Assembly: GCA_029432795.1 (NCBI GenBank) | Contig: JARNMJ010000018.1 | Span: 16,254-80,253, forward strand | DNA: 64,000 nucleotides | Direction of reading: 5' to 3' | Source: Pontiellaceae bacterium B12219 | Lineage (GTDB): Bacteria > Verrucomicrobiota > Kiritimatiellia > Kiritimatiellales > Pontiellaceae | In this document: positions 42,958-52,984 of the stretch, piece by piece | Numbering within the stretch: the first letter of the stretch is position 1 | Layout: every line of letters starts with the position of its first letter | The notes under the pieces: generated by a model | The model's database searches: none | Told to the model about the DNA's origin: nothing | The model's input: only the letters and a program-made list of their open reading frames with translations | Position numbers and translations under genes: made by a program

Positions 42958-44111
42958 CCGGTCATTCCCGGGAATTCTTCAAGGAGCAGCTCAACTTCGA
43001 GCTGCTCTTTTTCTTTGAGCTCGAACAGAAATTTAACCGAATCTCCAACGGATTTATTATAAATGATTCGTTCAATATCCTGCTCCGTCTGCACCGGAAT
43101 TCCATCCACCTGAAGCACCGCAGTGCCGGACTGAAGACCCGCCCGCGAAGCCGGCGTATTATTCCACACCTGGGAAATCATCACACCTGCTCCATTGAAA
43201 ATTCCGTCCCGATAGTTTTTTTCGACCGTATAAAATGTCGCCCCGATCCACGGCCATTCATGAACGCCCTTTTCAATGATGGACTTCGCCACCACCATCG
43301 CCAGATCAGACGGCACCGCAAAAGCAATGCCAACGCCCTTTTGCTGATCATCCGTTTTCTTGGCCGTGTTAATCCCGATCAAACGCCCATCCACATCAAT
43401 CAGCGGTCCGCCGCTGTTGCCCTCATTAATGGCGGCATCGGTCTGAATAAAATCTTCATAGGGCAGAATATGAACCTTCCGCCCTTTCTGGCTGACGTGC
43501 CCCACCGTAACCGAACTCTGCAGACTAAACGGTGACCCGATCGCAATCACAACCTCCCCCACCCGAACCAGATCGGAATCGCCGAATTCAACCGCCGGAC
43601 AATTGATTCCTTCCCCTTTAATCTTCAACACCGCCAGATCTGTGGCACGATCAAAACCGATCAGCTCGGCCGCCATCTTCGTTCCATCATTCAGCACCAC
43701 GGCCCCGTCGCGCGCGCCCTCAATCACATGCCAGCTCGTAAGCACATGGCCGCGCTCATCAATAATCACGCCCGACCCTTCCCCCATCAGCTCCTCGGGA
43801 ACGTAGCGGTAGTATTTGCGAAACCCGAACAGATCAACCATCTCCTGACGTTTCACCGACACTTTCTCCGTGCGGATCACCACCACCGAAGGCATCACTT
43901 TCTCCACCGCATCCGCAATCGCATTGCTGTATTCACGGGCAATATTAGTTCCCTCAATCGGGCGTTGCCGAGGCACAAAACGGGAGTCCGGAATATCCAC
44001 AAGCTGATGCGAGGGCTCCACTTCTGCACGCCGCCGGCTGATCGCCGAGAACAGTGCGCTCAAAATCATAAGCCCGCAAAAACCGACCAGCATGATATTT
44101 TTCCGGTTCAT
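42954..44111 (-). CDS. Membrane-anchored trypsin-like serine protease with PDZ domain (DegS/HtrA family)
   Basis: A 385-residue protein with an N-terminal membrane anchor (about 5-24) and a protease domain with catalytic triad His128 (TSWHVI), Asp158 (ATDLAVLKI) and Ser233 (NEGNSGGPL). One PDZ domain follows (about 285-375, GVMISQVWNNTPASRAGLQSG). Single-PDZ, membrane-tethered form resembles DegS, which senses envelope stress. Last gene of the ymdB-xseA-xseB-protease cluster; its ATG directly follows the xseB TAG. The last codons also encode the terminator of the convergent motor operon. Confidence 0.9.
   Translation of the reverse strand: MNRKNIMLVGFCGLMILSALFSAISRRRAEVEPSHQLVDIPDSRFVPRQRPIEGTNIAREYSNAIADAVEKVMPSVVVIRTEKVSVKRQEMVDLFGFRKYYRYVPEELMGEGSGVIIDERGHVLTSWHVIEGARDGAVVLNDGTKMAAELIGFDRATDLAVLKIKGEGINCPAVEFGDSDLVRVGEVVIAIGSPFSLQSSVTVGHVSQKGRKVHILPYEDFIQTDAAINEGNSGGPLIDVDGRLIGINTAKKTDDQQKGVGIAFAVPSDLAMVVAKSIIEKGVHEWPWIGATFYTVEKNYRDGIFNGAGVMISQVWNNTPASRAGLQSGTAVLQVDGIPVQTEQDIERIIYNKSVGDSVKFLFELKEKEQLEVELLLEEFPGMTG
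42981..43016 (+). terminator. Terminator of the motor operon, inside the protease coding sequence
   Basis: Perfect 9-bp stem GAGCAGCTC/GAGCTGCTC, 6-base loop and T-rich tail (TTTTTCTTT), starting 24 bp after the plus-strand stop and lying wholly within the 3' codons of the minus-strand protease. Confidence 0.75.
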
Positions 44112-44345
44112 CTAGTCCTCCACCTCAAACGGAACCTCTTTCAGCTCCCCGTCTTTTTTGACGAGCTTCTCAATCTTCTGCTCCACTTCATTCAGTTTTT
44201 TGGTGCAGACCTCCACCAGCTTTGAGCCCTCTTCAAAATGTTTAATCATTGCCTCCAGACTCAGCTCACCGCTTTCCATCTGGTCCACCAATTCTTCAAG
44301 CCGTTCCAGCGACGGTTCAAAACCTGCACTTTTTTTCTCAGCCAT
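44112..44345 (-). CDS. xseB: Exodeoxyribonuclease VII small subunit
   Basis: A 77-residue, mostly helical subunit: FEPSLERLEELVDQMESGELSLEAMIKHFEEG is the XseB signature. It binds the large subunit to make the single-strand-specific exonuclease VII. It sits 23 bp downstream of xseA. Confidence 0.93.
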   Translation of the reverse strand: MAEKKSAGFEPSLERLEELVDQMESGELSLEAMIKHFEEGSKLVEVCTKKLNEVEQKIEKLVKKDGELKEVPFEVED

Positions 44346-44368
44346 AATCTATCTCCCGAAGACGTTCT

Positions 44369-45700
44369 TTACTCTTTTTCCGTAATAGTAGAAATCACTT
44401 TTCCATCCGCCAATTGCGTCACCAGCGAATCGCCGGCGTGAACATCGGCCGCACTCCGAACCACCGAACCGTCCGGTTTACGCGTCAGGCTATAGCCCCG
44501 CCCCAGCACCGCCAGCGGATTCAGCATACGCAACTGGTTTTCCAATCCCTGAAGTTTCTGACGATCCCGCTCGGTCTTCCGCTCCATTTCGTGCCGCAAC
44601 ACCATCCCCAGTTCATCCACCCGTTGATGCGACTGCCGCACCCCCGATTCCAGCAGATGCGCCATCCGGACATTGGAACGTTCCAACCGTTGGAACATCG
44701 AACGCACTTCCAGCTTCAGCAGATCGCCCATCCGCGTTTCCAGCGATTGGATATTCTGCCGATACTGCTTCACCAACGCCGCCGGCTCGCGGAACACATA
44801 ACTATGCGCCGCCCGATTCAGCCGCAGCCGGAAATCCTGATTCATCGTTTTCAGGCTCTGCTTTAACCGCCGATTGCAGAGCGAAATCTGATCCTCCAGA
44901 TCGCCCTTTTCCCGCACCGCCAATTCCGCCGCCGCCGAAGGCGTCGGTGCCCGCACATCCGCCACAAAATCAGCAATCGTAAAATCAATCTCATGCCCGA
45001 CCGCCGAAATCACCGGAATGTCCGATTCAAAAATGGCCCGCGCCACGACTTCTTCATTAAAACACCACAGATCCTCAATCGATCCGCCGCCCCGCCCGAC
45101 AATCATCACGTCAATGTCGCCGCGCGTATTCAAATAACGAATCGCTTTAGCAATGCCCACTTCCGCGCCGGCCCCCTGTACTTTTGCCGGAATCAGCAGA
45201 ATTCCAAGGTTTGGAAAACGACGGGTGAGTACATTAATAATATCGCGAATCGCCGCGCCGGTCGGTGAGGTAACCACCCCGATTTTTCTCGGAAGTACCG
45301 GCAACGGCTTTTTCCGATCATTGGAAAACAGCCCTTCTTCCGCCAGCCGGGCCTTCAGCTTTTCGAACTGCTCCTGAAGATTGCCCTTTCCGGCCTCCTC
45401 CATTTTGGTGGCAATCAGCTGATACCGCCCGCTCGCCTCGTACAAACTCGGACGCGCCAGCATCTGCACCTTGATGCCGTCTTTCGGATGGAATAAAACG
45501 GTTGCATTATCCCGCGCAAACATCGCGCACGAAACCGCCGCGCCCGCATCCTTCAGCGTAAAATACCAATGCCCGCTCGAATGGACCGTAACGCGCGAAA
45601 GCTCGCCCTCCACCCACAGCTCGCCCATAGCGGATTCCAACACCATCCGCGCCTTGCGGTTGATTTCGGAGACCGAATAGATCTGGCGCTTCTCAGCCAT
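44369..45700 (-). CDS. xseA: Exodeoxyribonuclease VII large subunit
   Basis: A 443-residue nuclease subunit. The N-terminal OB fold (about 5-105, YSVSEINRKARMVLESAM, GHWYFTLKDAGAAVSCAMF) is followed by the catalytic domain (KIGVVTSPTGAAIRDIINVL, VGRGGGSIEDLWCFNEE, AVGHEIDFTIADFVADVRAPTPSAAAEL), a coiled-coil arm (about 270-400) and the C-terminal GYSLTRKPDGSVV segment. Four-gene cluster with ymdB-like, xseB and protease genes. Unusually rich in TTCCA...TGGAA sites (two perfect, several near-perfect). Confidence 0.95.
   Translation of the reverse strand: MAEKRQIYSVSEINRKARMVLESAMGELWVEGELSRVTVHSSGHWYFTLKDAGAAVSCAMFARDNATVLFHPKDGIKVQMLARPSLYEASGRYQLIATKMEEAGKGNLQEQFEKLKARLAEEGLFSNDRKKPLPVLPRKIGVVTSPTGAAIRDIINVLTRRFPNLGILLIPAKVQGAGAEVGIAKAIRYLNTRGDIDVMIVGRGGGSIEDLWCFNEEVVARAIFESDIPVISAVGHEIDFTIADFVADVRAPTPSAAAELAVREKGDLEDQISLCNRRLKQSLKTMNQDFRLRLNRAAHSYVFREPAALVKQYRQNIQSLETRMGDLLKLEVRSMFQRLERSNVRMAHLLESGVRQSHQRVDELGMVLRHEMERKTERDRQKLQGLENQLRMLNPLAVLGRGYSLTRKPDGSVVRSAADVHAGDSLVTQLADGKVISTITEKE
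44681..44695. repeat. TTCCARNNNYTGGAA palindrome
   Basis: Perfect core, centre ACCGT. In xseA, F-Q-R-L-E. A degenerate copy (44664-44678) lies two bases upstream. Confidence 0.8.
45202..45216. repeat. TTCCARNNNYTGGAA palindrome
   Basis: Perfect core, centre AGGTT. In xseA, read F-P-N-L-G-I. Confidence 0.8.
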
Positions 45701-45703
45701 GGG

Positions 45704-46483
45704 TTAGACGGAAATACGGATGCGCTCGATGGAGCGGGCTTTGCCTGTTTTCATGTCGACGTCGACGATCGCGCCTTCGAGGGTGGGATTACCTTTGGCG
45801 ACGTCGAATTTTTGAGGGACACCGGTCAGGAATTTTTTGACAACGGGTTCCACTTCGCGGCCGAGGATGGAATCCTGCGGGCCGGTCATGCCGAGATCGG
45901 TCATATAGGCGGTACCGCCCGGATGAATCCGGTTGTCGGAAGTCTGACAGTGCGTGTGTGTTCCGGTGACGGAGGAAACGCGGCCATCGAGAAAACGGCC
46001 CATCGCCATGCGTTCAGAAGATGCTTCACCGTGGAAATCCACGAAAATGACTTTATCGCTGCTCAGCTGCCCTTTCAGCAAACGGTCGGCCATCTGAAAC
46101 GGGCAGTCGTAATTCGGTTGCATAAATACACGGCAAATCAGCTGCATCACCACAATTGGTCCTTCGGGGGTATCAACCCGCACCCATCCTTTTCCGGGTG
46201 CGCCTTTTCCGAAATTGGCCGGGCGGATAATCCGCTCTTCCAAATCAATCCCGGCCACCATTTCCCGACTGTCCCAGGCGTGATCGCCCAGAATGATCAC
46301 ATCGGCGCCGGCGCTGAGAATGGCGTTGGCCATATCCGGAGTCGGCCCGCGGCCGGCGGCTGAATTTTCCGCATTTGCAATGATGAAGTCGACGCGGCCT
46401 TCTTCCCGCAACTGGGCGGCCACCTGCGTAAAGGCATTGCGTCCGGGCTTCCCGACAATATCTCCTACCAATAAAACATTCAT
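45704..46483 (-). CDS. YmdB-family metallophosphoesterase with GDH instead of GNH
   Basis: A 259-residue enzyme of the YmdB/TIGR00282 group, hydrolysing 2',3'- or 3',5'-cyclic nucleotides with a two-metal centre. Predicted ligands keep the Bacillus YmdB numbering: Asp8, Glu39, Asn40 (NAEN), His150 (DFHGEASSE), His175 and His177 (GTHTHCQT). The usual GNH motif is GDH (Asp67 replaces the metal-ligand Asn67). All other family motifs are intact. First gene of the cluster with xseAB; a palindrome lies 11 bp before its start codon. Confidence 0.88.
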   Translation of the reverse strand: MNVLLVGDIVGKPGRNAFTQVAAQLREEGRVDFIIANAENSAAGRGPTPDMANAILSAGADVIILGDHAWDSREMVAGIDLEERIIRPANFGKGAPGKGWVRVDTPEGPIVVMQLICRVFMQPNYDCPFQMADRLLKGQLSSDKVIFVDFHGEASSERMAMGRFLDGRVSSVTGTHTHCQTSDNRIHPGGTAYMTDLGMTGPQDSILGREVEPVVKKFLTGVPQKFDVAKGNPTLEGAIVDVDMKTGKARSIERIRISV

Positions 46484-46494
46484 AAATTCCTCGT

Positions 46495-46509
46495 TTCCAA
46501 TAATTGGAA
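46495..46509. repeat. TTCCARNNNYTGGAA palindrome
   Basis: Perfect core, centre ATAAT. In the promoter/leader zone of the ymdB-like gene, 11 bp upstream of its start. Confidence 0.85.
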
Positions 46510-46618
46510 CGCAGAATACAGAAATGCCGTGAGGTGTCGAGACAGGGATAAATAGGGAATAAAAAGGGTTGTTGCCGTTACGGAATTAATATATCCGTTT
46601 ATCCGCATAAACAAATTT

Positions 46619-46750
46619 AACAGGAAACGGAAGACGGTGAAAATCCGTCGCGGACGCGCCGCTGTAACCGGATCGGGCTCTTTAAACCACTGCACATTTA
46701 GTGTGGGAAGGAAGGAGTTCCCAAAGCCGGAAGCCAGAAGACGACCTGTT
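46619..46750 (+). promoter_or_regulatory. Cobalamin (B12) riboswitch
   Basis: Closing stem AACAGG...CCTGTT. It contains the conserved GCCGCTGTAACCGG core and the B12-box-like AGCCAGAAGACGACCTGTT at its 3' end, preceded by GGAAGCCGG-type helices. It lies 122 bp upstream of metE, the B12-independent methionine synthase, which such switches repress when B12 is present. An expression platform (46751-46860) with several GC-rich hairpins lies between it and the ribosome site. Confidence 0.88.
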
Positions 46751-46872
46751 AAGAGTAACCAAGCAGTTACGCTCCGCGCTTCGAGTGTTGCAAAAAAACC
46801 GTCGCTGTTCAATCGGCAACGGTGCAATCCCGCGTGCGGTCGTGCCTGCCTTTAACCAACAAGGAAATAAGC

Positions 46873-49146
46873 ATGAAAGCACATATCCTCGGATTCCCGC
46901 GAATTGGAACCCACCGTGAACTGAAACATATCCTCGAAGCCTACTGGTCGGGATCAATTCCACTGAAAACCCTCAACCTTCGCACGGCAAAACTGAGGCA
47001 GGAACACTGGCAGATTCAACAGGACAGCGGCCTCGACACCGTGGCCACCGGCGATTTTTCGCTCTATGACCACATGCTTGATACCGCATTGATGCTGGGC
47101 GCGGTTCCCCCGCGGTTCAACACCATTCCGTCCAGCTGTCCGGAAAATCTTTATTTCCGTATGGCCCGGGGCGATGCGGAATACGGGATCACCGCCATGG
47201 AAATGACCAAATGGTTTGATACCAACTACCATTACATTGTGCCCGAGTTTACCGAAGGAATGGAACTGAAGTATTCCTCCTCAAAACTGGTCGATGAAAC
47301 GCGCGAAGCCATTGCGAATGGTTTTTTTCCGAAACCGGTACTGGTGGGTCCGCTGACGTTTCTCCAGCTGGCCAAAGATATGGATGGCGGAAACCGCTGG
47401 GATTATCTGGATACCATTCTCGGTATTTATGAAACCGTTATTGCGGAACTGGCACAACTGGCTGACTGCATTCAACTGGATGAGCCGGTGCTATGCACTG
47501 ACCTGCCGGACGAAGTGAAAGCGCTCGCCCCACGGGTTTATGAAAAGCTCAAATCTGCGGCCGGGAAAAGCGACCTGATGCTGGCTACCTATTTTGGGAA
47601 ACTGGAAGACAATCTGGAATGGGTTGCGGAACTTCCGGTTGATGTGCTGCATATCGATCTGGTGCACGGCTCCGGTCAGCTCCAGCAAGTGCTGAAAAAA
47701 TGGCCAAAGGAAAAACAGCTTTCACTGGGCGTGGTAAACGGTCGGAATATTTGGAAAACCTACGGAATCAAAGCCACGCAGTTGCTGCGCAATGCCATCG
47801 ACAACCAAGGTTCGGAAAAGCTTTGGATCGGCAGCAGTTGCTCGCTTCTCCATTCACCGGTGGACCTTCAGCAGGAAACTGAACTCGATCCGGAGCTGCG
47901 CGACTGGATGGCCTTTGCGGTTCAGAAATGCGACGAAATCTCATTCTTGAGGGAAGCGGCGCTTAGCTCCGATATGGATCGGATACTGCAGGAAAATATA
48001 AAATCCATTCGTAACCGGAAATCGAGCCCGCGCACTTTGAACCCTGCAATACGCCAGCGTACTGAAAACATAACTTCGGCCATGACCGAACGGCGCGCTC
48101 CATTTTCCGTTCGGATCAAAGAACAGCAGAATCGGTTGAACCTGCCCCCCTTCCCGACCACCACCATTGGTTCCTTTCCGCAAACCAACGAAATCCGGAG
48201 GACACGCCGCGCTTTTCGAACGGGACAATGTTCCGATGCGGACTATCAGGAATTCATACGGAAGGAAATCCGGGATGTGATCCGTACGCAGGAAGAGATC
48301 GGGCTCGATGTACTGGTTCACGGCGAAGCCGAACGCAATGATATGGTTGAATATTTCGGGCAACAGCTCGAAGGATTCTGTTTTACACAAAACGGATGGG
48401 TGCAGAGCTACGGAAGCCGATGCGTCAAACCTCCGATTATCTACGGCGATGTTTCACGCGCCGCTTCCATGACGGTGGAGTGGACCCGATATGCCCAGGA
48501 GCAGACCGACAAACCCTTGAAAGGTATGCTCACCGGTCCCGTCACCATTTTATGCTGGAGCTTTGTGCGCGACGATCTTCCCCGCAGTGAAGTCTGCCGG
48601 CAACTGGCACTCGCCATACGCGATGAAGTTCAGGATCTGGAAGCCGCCGGAATCAGCATCATCCAAATTGACGAAGCCGCTCTGCGGGAAGGGATGCCTC
48701 TGCGCATTGCGGACCGGCAGGACTATCTGGACTGGGCCGTAGACGGTTTCCGACTAACCGTTGGCGGCGTGAAAAACAGCACCCAGATTCACACCCATAT
48801 GTGCTACAGCGAATTCAATGCCATTGCCAAAGCCATTGCAGCCATGGATGCCGACGTCGTCAGCATTGAATCCAGCCGGAGCGGAATGGAGCTGCTCGAT
48901 GCCTTCAAGGATTTTGAATATCCAAATGATATCGGTCCCGGCGTTTGGGACATTCATTCCCCGCGCGTCCCGTCTGAGGAGGAAATTTTCGACCTGCTTC
49001 AAAAGGCCCGTAAAGTGATTCCCGATGAACGGCTGTGGGTTAATCCCGACTGCGGACTGAAAACCCGGGCGTGGCCGGAAACGCTGGCCTCTTTGAACAA
49101 TATGGTGGCAGCAACCCTCCGCCTGAGACACGACCTGCCCCGCTAA
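46873..49146 (+). CDS. metE: Cobalamin-independent methionine synthase
   Basis: A 757-residue enzyme transferring the methyl group of 5-methyl-THF-polyglutamate to homocysteine. The N-terminal barrel starts MKAHILGFPRIGTHRELKH; the C-terminal catalytic barrel has FPTTTIGSFPQTNEIRR, VHGEAERNDMVEYFGQQLEG, and the zinc ligands in IHTHMCYSEF and NPDCGLKTR. ATG at 46873 follows AAGGAA; the open extension to 46822 is leader. Controlled by the upstream riboswitch, so the organism presumably takes up or makes B12 and has a B12-dependent MetH. Confidence 0.96.
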   Translation: MKAHILGFPRIGTHRELKHILEAYWSGSIPLKTLNLRTAKLRQEHWQIQQDSGLDTVATGDFSLYDHMLDTALMLGAVPPRFNTIPSSCPENLYFRMARGDAEYGITAMEMTKWFDTNYHYIVPEFTEGMELKYSSSKLVDETREAIANGFFPKPVLVGPLTFLQLAKDMDGGNRWDYLDTILGIYETVIAELAQLADCIQLDEPVLCTDLPDEVKALAPRVYEKLKSAAGKSDLMLATYFGKLEDNLEWVAELPVDVLHIDLVHGSGQLQQVLKKWPKEKQLSLGVVNGRNIWKTYGIKATQLLRNAIDNQGSEKLWIGSSCSLLHSPVDLQQETELDPELRDWMAFAVQKCDEISFLREAALSSDMDRILQENIKSIRNRKSSPRTLNPAIRQRTENITSAMTERRAPFSVRIKEQQNRLNLPPFPTTTIGSFPQTNEIRRTRRAFRTGQCSDADYQEFIRKEIRDVIRTQEEIGLDVLVHGEAERNDMVEYFGQQLEGFCFTQNGWVQSYGSRCVKPPIIYGDVSRAASMTVEWTRYAQEQTDKPLKGMLTGPVTILCWSFVRDDLPRSEVCRQLALAIRDEVQDLEAAGISIIQIDEAALREGMPLRIADRQDYLDWAVDGFRLTVGGVKNSTQIHTHMCYSEFNAIAKAIAAMDADVVSIESSRSGMELLDAFKDFEYPNDIGPGVWDIHSPRVPSEEEIFDLLQKARKVIPDERLWVNPDCGLKTRAWPETLASLNNMVAATLRLRHDLPR

Positions 49147-49159
49147 CCGGATTCATAAG

Positions 49160-49190
49160 AAAGTCATCCTGAACATGCAGGATGACTTTT
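49160..49190. terminator. Bidirectional terminator between metE and the nrd operon
   Basis: 12-bp perfect stem AAAGTCATCCTG/CAGGATGACTTT with a short loop and T/A tails on both sides. Confidence 0.88.
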
Positions 49191-49207
49191 AAACCCGATC
49201 ATGTGCA

Positions 49208-49474
49208 TCAATACGTTTTGATTTCGATGTCGGTGACGGGTTCGCAGCAGCAGGGCAGAATTTCGCCTTCGCGCAGATAGGCGAGCGGCGGACCGGCGGG
49301 ATATTTCACCTGCCCGCGCAACAGCATCGCACGGCAGGTTCCGCAAAATCCGGAGCGGCAATGGCTGTGCAGTTCAACGCCTTTTTTTTCCAGGCAACTG
49401 AGCACATTATGCTCGTCCGATTCCTCGTAAGGAACCGGCTTGAGCACTTCATCGACGTAAATCAAATGCGCCAT
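49208..49474 (-). CDS. [2Fe-2S] ferredoxin of the ribonucleotide reductase (YfaE-like)
   Basis: An 88-residue plant-type ferredoxin with ligands in HCRSGFCGTC (Cys39, Cys44, Cys47) and ILPCCC (Cys75-77). As third gene of nrdAB-yfaE it probably maintains the diferric-tyrosyl cofactor of NrdB. It starts 2 bp after the nrdB stop. Confidence 0.92.
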   Translation of the reverse strand: MAHLIYVDEVLKPVPYEESDEHNVLSCLEKKGVELHSHCRSGFCGTCRAMLLRGQVKYPAGPPLAYLREGEILPCCCEPVTDIEIKTY

Positions 49475-49476
49475 AA

Positions 49477-50607
49477 CTAGAGTTCGAAGCCGTCAAAATC
49501 GCTGCTGTTCACGGAGGAATCCACCTGACCAACGAGATAGGAGGAAATCTCTGCTTCCTGCGGCGCCACCTGCACGTTGTCGCTGACGAGGTATGAATTC
49601 ATCCACGGCAGCGGATTGGTCTTAATATCAAACTGCGGTTCGTAGCCGATGGCGAGCAGGCGTTGGTTGCTGATGTATTCCACATACTGTTTCAGAATTG
49701 CGGCGTTCATCCCGATCATCGATCCGTCTTTAAACAGATAATCCGCCCAGGCTTTTTCCTGCTCCACGACATCCAGAAACAGTTTAAGACCGTCGCCATG
49801 CAGCTCGGCGGCAATATCGGCCATTTCAGGATCGTCGCGGCCGTCGGCCCAAAGGTTGAGAATATGCTGTGTTCCGGTCAGATGCAGCGCTTCGTCGCGG
49901 GCGATCAGTTTGATGATCTTGGCATTTCCTTCGAGCAGTTCCCGTTCGGAGAAGGCAAAGGAGCAGGCAAAGGAAACATAGAAGCGAATGGCTTCGAGCG
50001 CATTGATCGCGCAGATCGCCAGATAGAGCCGCTTTTTCATTTCACGACGGGTTACATTAATGGTCCGGCCTTCATACTGCACCGCACCTTCACCCTGCGA
50101 GTGGTAGATGTGCGACATCAGGATGATTTCATCAAAATGTTTGGTGATATCGGTTGCGCGATTAATGATGTTTTCATTCAGCATGATGTCATCAAACACA
50201 GCACTCGGATCGGAAAACAGGTTGCGCAGAATATGTGTGTAGGATCGCGAATGGATGGTTTCGGCAAACGCCCAGGTTTCCACCCACGTCTCCAGTTCGG
50301 GCAGTGAAACCAGCGGAAGCAGGCAGACGTTTACACTGCGGGCCGCCACGGAATCGAGCAGGGTCTGATATTTCAGATTCGAAATAAAGATATGCTGCTC
50401 GCAGTCGGTCAGCGACTGCCAGTCGGCGCGGTCCTTCGAAATATCCACTTCTTCCGGACGCCAGAAAAACGAGAGCTGTTTTTCGATGATACTTTCAAAA
50501 ATCGGGTGCCGCTGCTGATCGAAGCGCGAAACATTCACGCTGTTTCCCAGAAACATCGGTTCGGTGAGCGGGTTGTTCTGTGCCTGTCTGAACGTTGAAA
50601 AAGCCAT
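49477..50607 (-). CDS. nrdB: Ribonucleoside-diphosphate reductase class Ia beta subunit
   Basis: A 376-residue radical-generating subunit. Di-iron ligand helices include [19 protein letters not shown] and [15 protein letters not shown], as in Escherichia coli NrdB. ATG chosen after GAGGAAC; an upstream open stretch (to 50646) overlaps nrdA and is not NrdB-like. The C-terminus ends SSDFDGFEL, the peptide that docks on NrdA. Confidence 0.96.
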   Translation of the reverse strand: MAFSTFRQAQNNPLTEPMFLGNSVNVSRFDQQRHPIFESIIEKQLSFFWRPEEVDISKDRADWQSLTDCEQHIFISNLKYQTLLDSVAARSVNVCLLPLVSLPELETWVETWAFAETIHSRSYTHILRNLFSDPSAVFDDIMLNENIINRATDITKHFDEIILMSHIYHSQGEGAVQYEGRTINVTRREMKKRLYLAICAINALEAIRFYVSFACSFAFSERELLEGNAKIIKLIARDEALHLTGTQHILNLWADGRDDPEMADIAAELHGDGLKLFLDVVEQEKAWADYLFKDGSMIGMNAAILKQYVEYISNQRLLAIGYEPQFDIKTNPLPWMNSYLVSDNVQVAPQEAEISSYLVGQVDSSVNSSDFDGFEL

Positions 50608-50618
50608 GATCTGTTCCT

Positions 50619-52892
50619 CTAAATTTTGCAGGCGCCGCCGGCGCAATCGTTGTCCTGAATTTCTCCCATACGGTCCGCCGCGCCATCGCGTGTATTGTGA
50701 TAATAGAGCGTTTTAACCCCCAGCGAATATGCTTTCAACATATCTTTCAGGACCTGTTTCACCGGCACCTTATTTTCGGGATAGCGCGCCGGATCGTAGT
50801 TGGTGTTGGCCGAAATAGTCTGGTCGATAAACTTCTGCATAATCGCCACCAGTTCCAGATAGCCGCTGTTATCCGGAATATCCCAGAGCAGTTCATACTG
50901 ATCCTTCAGTCTTCCAAACTCCGGAACCACCTGTTTCAGCACTCCATCCTTACTGGACTTCACGCTGATCAATCCGCGCGGCGGTTCAATTCCGTTGGTG
51001 GCATTTGAAATCTGCGACGACGTTTCCGAAGGCATCAGCGCGGTCAACGTGGAGTTGCGCAGTCCATGTTCAACGATCTCCTTGCGCAGACTTTCCCAGT
51101 CGAGCTGAAGCGGCTCGTTGCAGACTTCATCCAATGCCTTTTTATAGGTTTCGATCGGCAGAATGCCTTTGGAATAGGTGGTTTCATTAAACTTCGGACA
51201 CGGCCCGAATTCCTTCGCCAATCCCACCGATGCCTTCAGCAGATAATACTGCAGTGCTTCGAACGTCCGGTGCGTGAGCCCTTTGGCCGATCCGTCGGAA
51301 TAACGCACGCCGTTTTTCGCGAGGTAGTACGCATAGTTAATCACGCCGATCCCCAGCGTGCGCCGATCCATCGATGCCTTTTGGGCGGCGGGCAGCGGAT
51401 AGGCCTGATAATCCAGCAGACTGTCAAGCGCCCGCACGGCGAGGTCGGAAAGCTCTTCCAGTTCATCCAGCGATTGGATGGCACCCAGATTGATTGCGGA
51501 AAGCGTACAGAGCGCAATTTCGCCTTCGGTATCGTTTACATCATTCAGCGGCTTGGTCGGCAGTGCAATTTCCAGACAGAGATTACTCTGACGAACCGGT
51601 GCCACCGACGGATCAAACGGACTGTGCGTATTGCAGTGGTCGACATTCTGCAGATAAATCCGGCCGGTGCTCGCGCGCTCCTGCGCAAACAGCGTGAAAA
51701 GTTCCAAGGCCTGGATCTTCTTTTTGCGAATCGAGTCATCAGCTTCGTATTTCAGATAAAGCCGTTCGAATTCCGCCTGATCTTCGAAGAAGGCATCGTA
51801 GAGGCCCGGCACATCGCTCGGACTGAACAGGGAAATGTGCTCGTTCTTCAGCATGCGCTGATACATCAATTTATTAAACTGCACGCCGTAGTCGAGATGG
51901 CGCACACGGTTTTCTTCCACACCGCGATTATTTTTCAGCACCAGCAGATCTTCCACTTCCAAGTGCCACAGTGGGTAAAACAGGGTCGCCGCGCCGCCGC
52001 GCACCCCGCCCTGCGAACAGCTTTTCACCGCCGTCTGGAAATGTTTATAAAACGGAATGCAGCCGGTGTGAAACGCTTCGCCATTGCGGATCGGGCTGCC
52101 CAGTGCGCGAATGCGGCCGGCGTTGATTCCAATGCCCGCCCGTTGGCTGACGTATTTAATGATCGCGCTGGAAGTGGCATTCACCGAATCCAGGCTGTCG
52201 CCGCATTCGATCAATACACAGGAGGAAAACTGGCGCGTCGGCGTGCGGACGCCGGCCATAATCGGCGTCGGTAACGAAATTTTAAACGTAGAAACCGCGT
52301 TGTAAAACCGCTCAATATATTTCAGCCGCGTTGCTGCCGGGTAATGGGCAAACAGGCAGGCCGCCACCAGAATGTACAAAAACTGGGCACTTTCAAAAAT
52401 CTGTCCGCTCACCCGGTCCTGCACGAGGTATTTTCCTTCGAGCTGTTTTACAGCGGCATAGCTGAAGGTCAGGTCGCGACTGTGATCGATAAACCGATCC
52501 ATCGCATCGAGTTCCTGCTTGGTGTAATCCTCCAGCAGATGCGGATCATAACGCCCGGCTTTCACCATTTTGGAAACATGCTCAAACAGCGCCGGCGGCG
52601 TAAAACGGCCATAGGCTTTTTTGCGTAAATGGAAGACCGCCAGACGTGCCGCAAGATATTGATAATCCGGCGTTTCATCCGAAATCAGATCCGCCGCCGC
52701 TTTAATAATCGTTTCGTGAATATCGGACGTCCGAATGCCGTCATACATCTGAATCTGCGATTTCAGCTCCACCTGCGAAACCGACACATTTTCAAGATCT
52801 TCCGCCGCCCAGGTGATGACTTTATGAATCTTCTCCAGGTCCAGCTCCGCCTTTTCACCACTTCGTTTTACTACCAACAATCTGTTACTCAT
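50619..52892 (-). CDS. nrdA: Ribonucleoside-diphosphate reductase class Ia alpha subunit
   Basis: A 757-residue catalytic subunit reducing NDPs to dNDPs. One N-terminal ATP-cone (about 1-95) is followed by the barrel with [18 protein letters not shown], the active-site loop [11 protein letters not shown], and [21 protein letters not shown]. The C-terminal redox tail is DCAGGACKI. Operon nrdA-nrdB-ferredoxin; two NrdR boxes upstream. Confidence 0.96.
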   Translation of the reverse strand: MSNRLLVVKRSGEKAELDLEKIHKVITWAAEDLENVSVSQVELKSQIQMYDGIRTSDIHETIIKAAADLISDETPDYQYLAARLAVFHLRKKAYGRFTPPALFEHVSKMVKAGRYDPHLLEDYTKQELDAMDRFIDHSRDLTFSYAAVKQLEGKYLVQDRVSGQIFESAQFLYILVAACLFAHYPAATRLKYIERFYNAVSTFKISLPTPIMAGVRTPTRQFSSCVLIECGDSLDSVNATSSAIIKYVSQRAGIGINAGRIRALGSPIRNGEAFHTGCIPFYKHFQTAVKSCSQGGVRGGAATLFYPLWHLEVEDLLVLKNNRGVEENRVRHLDYGVQFNKLMYQRMLKNEHISLFSPSDVPGLYDAFFEDQAEFERLYLKYEADDSIRKKKIQALELFTLFAQERASTGRIYLQNVDHCNTHSPFDPSVAPVRQSNLCLEIALPTKPLNDVNDTEGEIALCTLSAINLGAIQSLDELEELSDLAVRALDSLLDYQAYPLPAAQKASMDRRTLGIGVINYAYYLAKNGVRYSDGSAKGLTHRTFEALQYYLLKASVGLAKEFGPCPKFNETTYSKGILPIETYKKALDEVCNEPLQLDWESLRKEIVEHGLRNSTLTALMPSETSSQISNATNGIEPPRGLISVKSSKDGVLKQVVPEFGRLKDQYELLWDIPDNSGYLELVAIMQKFIDQTISANTNYDPARYPENKVPVKQVLKDMLKAYSLGVKTLYYHNTRDGAADRMGEIQDNDCAGGACKI

Positions 52893-52984
52893 TTTCCGGC
52901 CTTTTTATCTAAATCATACACAAATCAACTTAACAGCTTGAATATTCGGGATTTGCGCTTCATTCGGCACAATTAGCTGCCGAT

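Noticed and set aside
51066..52274. 402-codon open frame on the plus strand opposite nrdA
   Set aside because: Antisense to the highly conserved nrdA; composition is that of a complementary strand.
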